A program made the position numbers and the translations under genes. Shown here piece by piece: positions 11,030 through 24,988 of a stretch of DNA of 64,000 bases; the first letter of the stretch is position 1; the number at the start of each line of letters is the position of its first letter. The DNA comes from Antedon bifida (lineage: Eukaryota; Echinodermata; Crinoidea; Comatulida; Antedonidae). The stretch is taken from NCBI GenBank assembly GCA_963402885.1, contig OY727093.1:31433409-31497408 (forward strand). The letters are read 5' to 3'. Below the pieces are notes generated by a model. The model ran no database searches and had not been told where the DNA came from. It saw only the letters and a list, made by a program, of their open reading frames with translations.

Positions 11030-14000
11030 TCAGTTCCAATCATTAGTTCTGTCAACAGTATGTATATCATCTCTAATGGAAGCAATATCATCTTCAAATG
11101 ATAAAATACCTCCAACTATTTCTACACCTCCTTCATCACTAAACTCATCCACATCTACCGCTTCACCATCATTATCATCTCTAACCAATCCATTGTCATC
11201 AAAACACGAATTTGAATTTTGATTGGAATTAAAACTCATCTGATCGTCCGTATTCGATGATGCGTAAGCAACTAGATCATTCTCGCTTGTAGTGGTGCTG
11301 TTTTCTATCGATGTTTCGCGAGATTCGTCCTCATGTCGCATGGAATTCGTTTTAGGTGTTGGTCCTCCGTAGTGATTTTCATTTATGCTTATTTCTGTAT
11401 CATCGTCATCTGTGAGGCCTTGTGAAAATTTTAGAGTACCATTTAAAATGTCTTTCACCTGCAAATAGAAGAAAATTATCAATGTAATAGTCAAACATAT
11501 TTAATTGTACTAGCATCAAGGACGTTCAAATTTGTTGTACCCAGGTTGTGTGGCCGAGCAGTTAAGACAGGGGAGCCGCAAACCATAACTATACAATCAG
11601 CACAGGTTCAAGGCACTCCCTCGAACATTGTTCTGGTGGTAAGTCCGATAAGGACTAAAACTGTTGATCCAGTGTACAATCATGTGTACCTAGTACATCT
11701 TTTGGAAGAGTAGAAGTTTATCTGGTGTACTGGTCCAGGCAGCCCCTGTTGTTTGGTGGCAGCACTCGACACAAAGAAAACCTTAGGGGAGAAGGTTGTG
11801 GTATGTGTCGCCCCATTAACATTTAAAAACATAACAATATGTAGCACCAGTCAGTAATGACAGTATCATTGAGAGGTTATCATGATGAGTAATCGAGACA
11901 GCTAATCATGATATGAATATTATCTACCTGTTTAAGACCAGCAATTGACAACAATAGGTCATCTTCTGTGCCATCATTGTCATGTTTAAGTAGTTCCTCT
12001 TGCATTTGCACTAAAAGATGACAAATATTACCAATAATCATTTAAGATCAACATGGAAAATAAGAATGGCAAAGATATTTGTATTGAATATGTTACTTTC
12101 AAAACAATTTATACAATACATGATAAATAAATATAAATAAAAAACAAAAAACATTTGCATTATGTTGGAGTTCTACACAAGGACATTCTTGTCAGATGGA
12201 AAAAATTTGATTTGCTAATAAAGGAATGATTATTACTTGTTAAAAACTTACTTAAGTGAGCCTCCATCTTGGTTGCGCAATACCTACGTAGCGCCTGCAT
12301 GTCATTTAATCGTCCTTGAAGGTGTCGTACTTCCTGCTCCAGTTGATTATAATCCTGTAGGTCAAAGTTCAAATGAAATAATATTGTTTAATTATTCAAT
12401 CTTTATTTTCCATCATAACAACAAATTAATGACATAAAAAAGTGTGAAAAGGTGAGATCTGGCTCATAGTATTCTAATGTGTTTATACAGATGCCTTTAA
12501 AGCTCTGTCTACACTATTATCAAACTAATTTGACAAAAAAAGTGTGATGTGCCAAATATGGTAGTGATATGCTTAAAAATATGGTAGTGATAATTATGAC
12601 ATCATCATGTCCATATATGGGCACATCACATTTTTTTTGTCACATAAAATTTGATAGTGTAGACAGAGCTTAAAATATGGCCATTCTATCCAATACAAGA
12701 TGGTTGGCAACTACGTTATATTACATAACATACTCACATCCTGAGAGTTGTTCTTCTTGTTCTTAGTTTTCAATGGTGGTGTGGACTTAGCCACAGGTGC
12801 AGGGCTCTCATCAACCGGTGTTCCATCAGCAGTGAGTGTGCTCATTTGTGTTGGAGCACGGCTTACAACTGCTCCTCCTTTTGAAGATGCCGTTTTAGCA
12901 GAGGGCAGCGGTCTGACAGTGACCGATATGCCATCAGACGCTCCACCAAGTGGGTGAGGTGTACCTGAATTAGTTTAGATAAAAACAATTGTCAATCGTT
13001 AAATGAAAAGGGTTAAACATTGATCTTGAATAATGCAATCTGTGCCAACCCTCTCCGACCCCCCACACCCCTCCCTGACCCCACACCCTTCCATGACCCC
13101 ACACCCCTCCCTGACCCCACACCCTTCCCTGACCCCACACCCCTCTCACAATGATACTGTACTTTTTAGTAAGTGTAATATGTTTACCTTCAGAGATGTC
13201 TGATGGGTCACTGGTAGACTTTGGTACTTTCTTCTCGCCCACCCTGCCTTTAGCTGTTATACGTTTTAAACTATTAAAACCTGAAGTGACAACAGCTGTG
13301 GTCTTATTCTTGATATTTTGAATCTGCCTTGAATTCTGGTTCCCTGCACGACTTGAAGTTTGAAGATTTGAAAGCATTTGAAACTGGTAATTGGCTGGCC
13401 TTGCATATTTCTGAAAATGATGATAGTAAATCAATAACAAGGAATGTAAGAAAGAATAAATTGAAAAATAAATTTAAATGATTTTTTGATGAACTCACTG
13501 ATGGATCACGAAGGTGTAACGCCTTGTTGATCAAGAAATGTACGTCTCCGATTGGTGGAAACCTCATTAATAACGTCATACATCTAGCATAATCACTGGA
13601 AATTACTATAAAAAATACAAAATAAATAAGAATGAACAATGCTCGTGAAAGAACACATACAATTTTATTTATCACAAACCCTTGAAATGGTTGATTCCAG
13701 CCCAATATATCCAAATAAAATCACATTTACTGTATTACACCTATTTATTTATTTATCTCATAAATAATTAAGATAATAAATAAACAAGTTTAAATTGAAT
13801 ACTTACATAATTCTCGGACGAGCACCAACATAGCTACAAATATATAATCAACTAAATCTAACGTTGCACTATCACTAAATATGGCATCCCATAATACCAA
13901 CAGGTCTTGAAGTATAACCTCACGTCCAAATAGTAACCGTACCCATCGTCTACAAAATATAAATGTCAATACATTTGTTTACAATGTCTTACTTTATTAC

Positions 14001-17000
14001 TGGTGCTAGAGGTCCAAATGTCTCCTCTCTGCACACCGCCATTTCTTGATTAATATCGTGTATTACCGAAAGGGCCGGCTTACCAAATAAAATAAATATG
14101 TTACTGTATTCTTTGTTGGAAAGCAATATTTTAGGTACTACATCATAGGCAGCTGGAATGTGAAGCTTTTTTTTTTGCAAAAGCATAAAGGGCCAAGCTA
14201 TGAACGGTCAAGCTATGAAAGGTCAAGCTATGAACGGTCAAGCTATGAAGGGCTGAGCTATGAAGGGTTGGCTATGAATCGCCAAGTTATGAAGGGTCAA
14301 GATACAGTATGAAGGGCCAAGCTATGAAGGGTCAAGCTATGAAAGGTCAAGCTATGAAGGGTCAATCTATGTACGGTCAAGTATGCAAGTTATATATATT
14401 GTTTAAATGTGTATATATCTGGTATTATATATGGAAAGCTTCATAATGATTGAATGTGCTGCTTCCACAAAATTTTCTCCGATATATAAAAAATAAATTT
14501 TTGTTTTTTGTACACTACATCATCAAAAAGCTAAAATATTGTCTGCATAAATAAACACACAAATTATATACTTTTGAATTTTACTTACATGCCATATATC
14601 TGAGGTTTAATATCAAGTCGATTTAGATGTTGATACAACTGTACATCTTGGCCCTTAAGGATCACTTCCTGTATTCTTGTTAAACGTAGAACAATGGGGG
14701 TTGACGGTGCATACTCTTCAGGTGTTTTGAAAAGTGGTTTGTCAAACTTGTCCCTAGCTAGAAATTTCCTATAGTCTTCTCGTCCATGGCGATAACATGG
14801 CTCCATTGTTTCCATTAATTGTGTAAACATACAACTGAAAAAAAAAGTATATTTTACACATTTTGTTAACATTTCTTCTTGTCTTTTCTTTTTTTTTTAT
14901 TATAAAATCAAAAATGAAACATTCTGCTGACCAATGCCAATATTATTCTGCTGACCAGTGACCGATGCTAATCATTAATTACTTACTATGCATCATGTTC
15001 TAAGTAAGATGGATCTAATACTTCAGTGACATCATTACTATAAGAAAAAAAAAAAGATTATTACTGATTATATAACAACAATAATATCACATATATTATA
15101 TTTATATTATGAAATTTGTGTAAATATTAGTGAGTTATGCAAATTAAAGAAATAATGGAATTTGAAAAATGTCAAATCAATCGATGGTTAACTTTGAGGT
15201 GTGCATGTAAAAAAAATGTATAAATCTTGTAGAGCGATTATTGTATAATTTGTTAATAATTGATGATTAGTATTATTTTGCCAGCAGATTGTCATTAACT
15301 GCCTTGTCACTTGTCCCAACAAGTGACAATCTATTCACATGACAAACATACAGTACATTCTCTGTAAAGCATTTTCATATTAATAATTCTTGATTGGAAT
15401 CCGATTGAAACAGAATGAGAAATAATTATTGTACACTTACACTATACCTACCAGTATTTGTATTTAAACAAATTTCTGTTAAGCTCTGTCTACACTATCA
15501 AACTGATGATAAAAAAAAGGTGTGATGTACCCAAATATGGTGGTGATAACACCAAATATGGTAATGATATGACATCATTATGTCCATATGTGGGCACATA
15601 AAGTTTGATAGTGTAGACAGAGCTTTAAATAAATCATTACATCACACATCAAACTGAGCTACATTTTGTACTACAATTTATAATACTCTTATACTTACTT
15701 GTCTACCTTACTATATCAATAGTTTATAGAAGGACTTATTCTGCTACAAAGAAGTACACACCACTCGTAAAACTGTTATAGTTTTATAGATTTAACACCC
15801 TCTAGTAAACACCACTACAAACATACATGTCACACCAAATATTCTTTATAACAACCCACACTGAAAATTACTATCAAATTACAAAATGGATGTTGTGAGA
15901 TTTTAGATAGAAAAGTACAAAAAACAAGAAATATGTTAGTAGTTGAAAAATAAGAAATATTCTTAGTAAATAAAAGTAAAAAATGGAGAGAGAAAATGTA
16001 AGGCATGAGCTATTTTAATATCATGCATATGATAAACTTTCAACAGAATTATTATCTATTTTTATTTTTTAATAGAGAAAATTAAAAGAAATTACTCAGG
16101 AAACACTTTTCTGTAAAAAAATGAGGGTAATATATAATATTTCAACTCTACGGCCAAGTCCTACTCAGGAGGCACCCTTATTCAGGGACACCCGTCTTAA
16201 AGGGAATTTTTTTTTGGTCCAAATAGTGTCCCCTTAATAGGAGGTTTCTACTGTAATAAGAGGATAAGATAAGCATTGAAAGGAATTGTGATGACCTATG
16301 ACCTAGGTACAGTATATCATGTTAATTCATGACCTATGACCTAGTTATATCATGTTAATTCATTTTTGTTGTGACAATTCAGATGTGTTTTCTTATTCGA
16401 TTCCTAGACACAATTTGGGGAGATTCTAGGTCCGGACGATGACCAAATTACCAATGTGTGCAAATCAAAAACGGCATAACATTTTGCAACCCCCAAAATA
16501 ATGAAAAGTATCTAATCTAAAGAATCCGTCGATAGCTCATGCCTTTTACGAATTATGAGATGAAACCAAAACAATAAAATCAGTGATATAAATAAAACAA
16601 AATAGATGTTAAGCGAACCTTTTGGAATAGCCAGACACTCTGTAAACAAATTAATTATACGTTAATCAATATAACATCATTAACTTAATTACAATGACAA
16701 ATTATTAATTCATTTGTTAAAGCTTTGTCTACACTATCATATATCCATATATGGACATGATGATGTCATATCACTACCATATTTGGGCACATCACACTTT
16801 TTTGTCAAACTAGTTTGATAGTGTAGACAGAGCTTAAGTAGGTATCATAAATAGATAGTAAGATTTCATATGATAAACATAATATCAGATGTAGGTTGCA
16901 ACGACTGTACAAATGAATGAAATTAATATTATTCCAGGAATACTATACTGATTAGTATGTTTCATGAGGTTATCAACATAGAAAGTTCAGAGTTCAAAGT

Positions 17001-20000
17001 TCACTTACAGTTGTGATTCAATTTCTTGAGCATGTATAAAAGCTTGGTGATCACAATGCAGCACAAATATCATTGGAGCTAATAGTTCATGCATGCCCTG
17101 TAAAAAAAATAGAATCATTTTATAAAAAAAATCAAGATCATTTATACCTAAAGCTCTGTCTACACTATCAAACTTTATGTGAAAAAAAAAGTGATGTGCT
17201 CAAATATGGACATGATGATGTGATATCACTACCATATTTGGGCATATCACTACCATATATCACCTAACTATTACCCTAGTATATGCATGCCATGTTTCAG
17301 AGCCGTCAGACGATGCGTAAAAAACTAGTAGGACTTGAAAGTTGGCTCAATAGTGTCCACATGGAGGAGAAGATGAGAGTCCTAGACTCGGGTACCCCAA
17401 GTAAAAACAACTCACCTGTTTATATGAAATGCTTTGATGTTCCCTCGCGTAGCAGAACAACATGTCAATCATCATAGTGCGCACATCTTCCGATTGAAAG
17501 AACTGAATCTCGGGAAACGTCCTCGTCACATCTTGCTTTATCATTTGACGTAGTTCCGTATCTTCAAAATATTTATTCCAAAGACTCTGCAAACGAAACA
17601 AGAAAGAAAACAAATAAAAATAATTTTAAGATTATAAATCGGGCTAAGCAATAATAACCTTTTTATTTATAAATTGTTTTTCTTTAACAATGTTTTACAA
17701 AGGTGTACATTCAGTCGAAGCTGATGATTAAGGACCCTCACAAAAAAACAAACACAATTACATAATTTAAAAAAATCTTTATCTTGAGAGATAACTCTAC
17801 TGCCGATTTTTGTTAGTAATTTTGATGTATTTGTGTAATGTAACGTGAAATGTAAATTGTATAATTTTGCTAATTCTGAAAATTGATTGAATAAAATTTA
17901 TTTATGAATGAATAAAGCCTTGTCTACACTATCAAACTTTGTGACAAAAAAATGTAATGTGCCCATATATGGACATAATGATGTCATATCACTACCATAT
18001 TTGGGAATATCACTACCATATTTGGGCACATCACACTTTTTTTGTCAAAATAGTTTGATAGGGTAGACAGAGCTGAAAAGATACTAACATCTTTTTCTTG
18101 TGATAATGGATGATGTAAAACTGGATCCGGCGAGACGCTAAACTTGTCCTTGTTGCGTGGGTTTGTAATGTGCTTCTCTCGTAACTCTTCATATTTTGTG
18201 CGCCATTTGCGTACTGTTGGCAACCATTGCGACTTGTCATTGGGGAGACATTCAAGATAAATCTACAAGAAATTTACGATAGTTAGACTAAATAAATCAT
18301 AGGATAACAATAGATCTACATGTGTAAATATAGTAGTTATCGGCGCCATGAAATTGGTGGTCGGAAATTCCGAGTGGTGGACGGGGCCGACCATCGCCGA
18401 CCACCGTGACGAGAACCCTGTTTATAGTATAACTATATTTGAAGTACAGAAGCATAGAGTAGGTTGTTTCCAAACACATTGTCAGGAAAACCATACCGAC
18501 ATTATATATAGTACCTTGTAGTATAACTAAAACAAAAACAAAACTGAGAATGAAACTTATATTTTACTAAAGACAATCAATTAATTTTGGGCTAAGGTTT
18601 CTTATTTCACTTGGCTTTAGTCTAAGTTTAAATAAGATTATATCTTTTCAGATCGTATCTTTATGTTTAACCTTTCAAAAGTTGTTCTTATACTTTTCAT
18701 TCTGAACGGAAATTGATAGAGCACGCAACTTGCTGCTGAGGACATCTGTATTCATATAATTAAAGTTCAATGCTATATTAAAACACATACAATGATACTT
18801 AGTATATATCTAGCTGGAAGCTACAGCATAAAACAATGATCATTTTAACTATGTAATCTGGTTGTTTGATACAGTTTGACATTATCAGTATGAAATTATC
18901 ATTGACAATAAGAACAAAATATATAGGCATCCTTTCTATCCAATTATTGTAGAGAACACAGATGGCTAGAAGCTATTCTGAAACAAGTTATAAGTACGCT
19001 ACAATATCTGCACTCATCAATGCTCTTGCTTTGCTAGTACTTCAATACTAATAAAATCAGTATTAAATAGACTTTTTTATTTTACATGTATATATTTTTT
19101 TTTGCCGTGAATGTACTTGTCACATTGGAAGTGTTTTCAATGTGAAAGTTTCATATTGTTTAAATAAACACTTTTAAAGATAGTTTGTCATTGCCATATA
19201 ATAAAATACACTACACTTATATCATAATTTAAATTGTATATTATATTTTTATAGCCTATATTTATTTGTAAATAATGTATTTTATCATAATGTTATTTGT
19301 ATGTATTTTATTGGAATTTAAGAGGGCACCTGAATATCAACTGGCATTAATTTGTTCAGCTGGATGGGTTACATTTAAAAATAAAGTTGAAATAAATAAA
19401 AAAAACTACATAGGATTAAAATTGAGTGTCTTGTTTGAATCTTAATAATCCTGTTAAAGGACAAAATGTGCCATTCCGAATAATGTTTTAACACTGCAGC
19501 CCATCCCTATTCAGGGGATACCACATTAATAGGGTAATTAATGATTAATCTTTGAATCCTATATTAACTAGTACTTTCAATGCTAATACTTACCTTCCAA
19601 CATACACTTCTAAACCGGCTGCTTCTCAAGCGGCCCCGAACTCCCTCGCATCGTATCACCCTTAAATAATCGTCACGTTCAAATAACCACTGCCACTCTT
19701 CTCTGCAAAAAATTCAAGAAGGTAATATTAATAGAGTTTTGGGAAAAAGTTATATTTATTTAGGAATTACTAAAATATTCATTGACTGACAAAATAATGT
19801 TGGTAAAATACTATAAAGAAGTTTGCTATGGAAATAAAAATCATGACATGCTCAGTTGTGACAAAACAATTCATTTGTGTGTTGAAATAAAAAAGGTGCA
19901 ATTTAAAAATATATATAGACTCTCCCAATACTGGATTCTCTAGAAAAAAAACTCTCTCAATATCAGACTTTTCTTAAGGTTCAAAATGTCCCAAATTAAT

Positions 20001-23000
20001 TTTTACCACTGAAAACACATTTCGGATACCAGACTTTCCGGAAAAACAGACATATTAGGCCATCCCAAAGGTGTCCGGTATTGGGAGAGTTGACTGTATT
20101 ATTCAGTTATTTATAACATGCAAAATACTGATTTTAGTACGAATAACAAACATGAAGTATGCAACAAATATCTTCAATTGATGAATTGAAAAATTCATCA
20201 AAGGTGTCCGGTATTGGGAGAGTTGACTGTATTATTCAGTTATTTATAACATGCAAAATACTGATTTTAGTACGAATAACAAACATGAAGTATGCAACAA
20301 ATATCTTCAATTGATGAATTGAAAAATTCTAAGAAACACACGTTATGTATAAAAGTTATGGCATAACGACACATAAGATTACCCCGAGACAAAACGAATT
20401 AGTAAGCATCACACCCGTTAAAACAGATTGCTGAAACGTGTCCTTATTACGTGATAGTCATCACATTTTATCACGGCGTATACATGTGGGATTATGAGAA
20501 TTGACGGCGCAGATCGATTTAATTGTCAACATTTTGATCTATGCAATTTGTAGGAAGACATTTTTTTCTTGTTTGTAATATTCTTTGCCATTACGGTATA
20601 AACCAAAAAATGATTTGCAAATAAGATTCAACTAATAACAGTCAATATACTGTAAGAAATTGGATTTTAATGTTTATAATTAAAGAAAACCTTTAAAAAT
20701 TAGAATTTTACAATTTGATTAATTTATCGTTTCAGTAACGAAATAAATTGGAACTGTTTGTGAATAGACAACCTACTGTACAGTACAAGAATGGAAGAAA
20801 ATATAAAGAAAATGCAAAAAAGGTCAAAATAGACTTACTGTACATAAATATTCAATTTTTTATTTTATCTAAAATCAAATTTTCTCTTTATTGTCAAATG
20901 TTATGTATTTAGAAAATATCAAAAAATTTGTAAAATATTTGTAGTTTATACAATATTAATAAAACTTGACATACATTTTCTAAAAAATATTTTTAATTTT
21001 TTTTTTTGGGATTTTTAATAAAAAATAATGTCCAAAAGTCAGTAGGGATCAATTATTTTAAAGTAGTATTTTAAAATAAGTGCAAAGTGCAAAGTAGTGC
21101 AGATATAGCATGAAAAAATATCTTACATAAAAAAAATTAACATAGCTCAGAATGTGTCATTTATCGCAAACGAGGAATTTAAAATGTTTTAATTTCTCAT
21201 ATCATCAAAAAAGGAAATAACAAATTCAAGAAGTCGTAGATAAATTATGAAAGAGTTTGGTAAGTATTGCAAATGGTACTTAAGTTAATGTATTTCTTTG
21301 AATTGTAGCAATTGTACTCTCATCAATTTAGCATCTCATCCTTCAGCTATCTATGTTAGCATATTTATTACCATCTATATGACTCCCATCCATCATCTCT
21401 TAGTCTCTTTTTCTATCCAATGAATTTCTAAGTTGGTATTGAGAGCTTATGTGAGCACATTATCTTTAAAATCACTTATTTACTGATCAAACCCTTCGAA
21501 GGAATGACAGTTTTAACTTAAAAAATACAATTATTAAAATTTTAAAAGCATTACTATATAATTAAACTAATATTAGTGTTTAGTGAGTGAGTGACCGAGT
21601 GGTTAATACAGTGGAACCGTGATTACATAGCCATAACATCGAGGCTCACTCATTCCATGGTTCTGGTGGTAGAACGAGTCTTCTCGGATCATCTGGACTA
21701 TAAACCGTAGGTTTAGTGTACACATCTAGCTCTGCTCATGTGCACTTTAAATAAAGAGCCTAGTACATCTTTTGAGACGAATAAGAGGTTACCCCGGTGT
21801 ACTAGTACACACACAGCCACTGTCATTCACAGCCACTGATCATAACTGGGCCCTCTGGCAGACCAGTCTTTGACTGAAGAGGTCGCCCAGTATAAATAAA
21901 ATATTTCAATTCAATACTAGTATTGTCTAGCAATTAATTTATACTGTACAGTGCATTTACCTTTGACCTCTATGCATTAAACCAAAAATTACATCAACTG
22001 AAATAAATGTAACTTAAATTACTTTAATCAGATTAATCAGAGCCTTACTCCGACATAATTTGTACTTTAAGTACATATTGATAACACATCTCCATCTCCA
22101 TCTGTCAGGCTCCTTTAAGACTGCTTTGAAAACTCACCTTTTTAACTCATTCTTCTCTTAGTTTTCTGACATTTTTGCATAATGCGCTATATAAGCCTGA
22201 ATTACTAAATTTTTATTACTTTTTCAAGTAATTCTTTACTTACTTGTAAGATGTTGAAGTACTTCTACTTCTAATTTCTGGATCAGCGTTGCCATTGGCA
22301 ACTGCATCTTCTACCACCAAGGCATCTTGTTGACTATACTCCCTCACAAGACGATCTGGAATATTAAAAAATGAGATCATCTTATAGACACTTTGGTGTT
22401 GAAATGTGTTCAATATGTTAAGCTCTGTCTATACTATCAAACTTTATGAGACAAAAAAAGTGTGATGTGCCCATAGACATGATGATGTTATATCAATACC
22501 ATATTTTGGTGTCTACAATATGTTAAGCTCTGTGTACACTATCAAACTTTATGTGACAAAAAAATGTGATGTGCCTATATGTCATCAATACCATATTTGG
22601 GCATCACACTTGTATGTATTTGTAGTGTAACATTCAGTTCATCAACAATCAATTTACAATCATCTGATATTACATTTTTTCATAATAATATTCTCGTTTT
22701 ATTGGTTTGTATTTTTTAGTTTTAACTGGATTCCAAGAAAGAACAATGTATAAATATTGAATATCCAGAATAAAGAAAGATCTATTTATATTAATTTGTT
22801 CTACTTTTAAATATAAAAATGATGAGGTTATTGGTAATGATAAATGAAAATGTACTGATAGTTATAACATAACAACATATCCAGAAAATCTGTGCGTGGT
22901 AAAAAATTGTCTTTATTCAGTGGATCAATTTAATCCAAGCCGTTAGACATTGCATACAGGTAGAGTACATCAGTATGCAAAAATATTAATTACACAATTG

Positions 23001-24940
23001 AAATTATGAATATGACAACCAAGGCAGACATTACGTAAATTGTGCAGCAAAAGCAACTAATTGTCTATACTATCAAACTAGTTTGACCAAAAAGTGTTAT
23101 GTGCCCAAAATACGGCCAAATATGGTAGTGATATGACATCATCATGTCCATATATGGCCCGGGCACATTACATTTTTTTGTCACATGAAGTTTGATAGTG
23201 TAGACAGAGCAATGAATAAATGTTTTTTTAATTTTTCCAAACGAAGAAGTATACTAAATACCACTGTAGCTAGCATACGGTATTGTACTGGTTGAGTATT
23301 TGTGCGCAGCGCTAACACTATTATATTCATTTTAACAAAAGATATACTAAAAATAAAAAAAAAAAATCATTCTATTTTACCTTGTTGAAAAATTGTGCGC
23401 ACATCATTAAAGCCGGCCTGCAAGCTACTGATAAACATTATGGACCGATAACTCTATCAACGTGAGAACTTAAGATGAGTCAAGACGGATATTGTTACAT
23501 TTCACAGAATTACGTGGATGTACAGCGGTGATATAGATACAGTTGTTTGCACCTTTCAGTTAATTTAGATTAACTTTACAATTCTAATGTTATTCCTGAT
23601 TTCACAACTACAGTACTGTTTGCCAATTAACACAAAATATAAAGTAAACCGTCTTTATAATTATTGTATATCCAACATACTGTAAGCAAACACAATGATA
23701 CCAGGTTCAATGGCTATGATTGAATAGGGGCCATTAAACAGTATTTTAGTTTACATTTCATAAAAAATAGCTATTTAATTCCAGTTATATTCACTCCAAA
23801 TAGCTGTTATTTCTACTGTGTGTCGTCCCAAAAATTCCTGAGAAACGTGCATCAACCAAGATATTACCAAATTAACAAAGTTCCAACAATCTCCTGGTAG
23901 TGTAATAGTAATCTAGATTCTGTGAATAAAAGAAACTCGCTCTGAATCGAAACTTGGAGAAAAACTAGTGTCCACTAATGATATTAAAATGAAGTGCATA
24001 ATATGATTCCAGCTTTGTAATTCCTTCGAGTAAGCGAAAAAAAAATAGATGTCTATTTGTGAGCAGGTGATTATCAAACATTACAAAAACAAGACAATAA
24101 AACAATTATCCACTCCAATTTGACTCCTGCAGCAGTGTAGCAACAGTGATGTCCTTACAATATTGATATCAGCATCAAAGTGATTCGATATAGAAGTGCG
24201 TTACTCATATCAAATGCAATAAGAAGATGAAATGATATGATATATATCAGTATGCTGACATGAATGTAATTACAGTATGGCGTACAAGTAAAACGATTAA
24301 GTTTCTTCTTTGACAAGACAAATATCAGTAGTGATACAGCTTAAATAGAACCGAGAACAAATTAACTTTATTTTAATAAAGTCCAATACTGGAAAGACAA
24401 AGAAATATCCCTCAGCTACTGTACATTATATAGCAAGACTATTGCAACAAAAGACAATTTGCTTTCAGGAAAAATACTGAAATTAAGCTGATAAAGTGGA
24501 GCTGAATAAATAGGACAGTTTCACAAGGTAATGAAATTTACAGTAGAATAGATATTCTAAAGAGCGTAACATACTTCAAGATACAAAATAAGAAGCGAAT
24601 TAATTATAGAAAATACACGGCTGCTGGCAGCTATACTCATAAAAACAATGCTGCTGATATACAGTACAAACTTTAATAGCTGTACTTAAGTAGAAAAGAT
24701 ACTAGAAAAAGGTCTAAAAAAAATAAGAGACAACGATAATGCATACAGTGGTAGCATAATAATATATTAATATTATAATTCCAATTGATTGTACAGTATG
24801 GTTTATTTTTATATAATTATTTTATAAATAGTTTTATCTAACGTCTAGTAAAAGACCTTAAGCCAGTACTTAGATGATGATACTGAAATGATAAAAACTT
24901 CTGACCTGATGATATTGTTAATAACAATAATAATGCTGAA

Positions 24941-24988
<48 letters not shown>

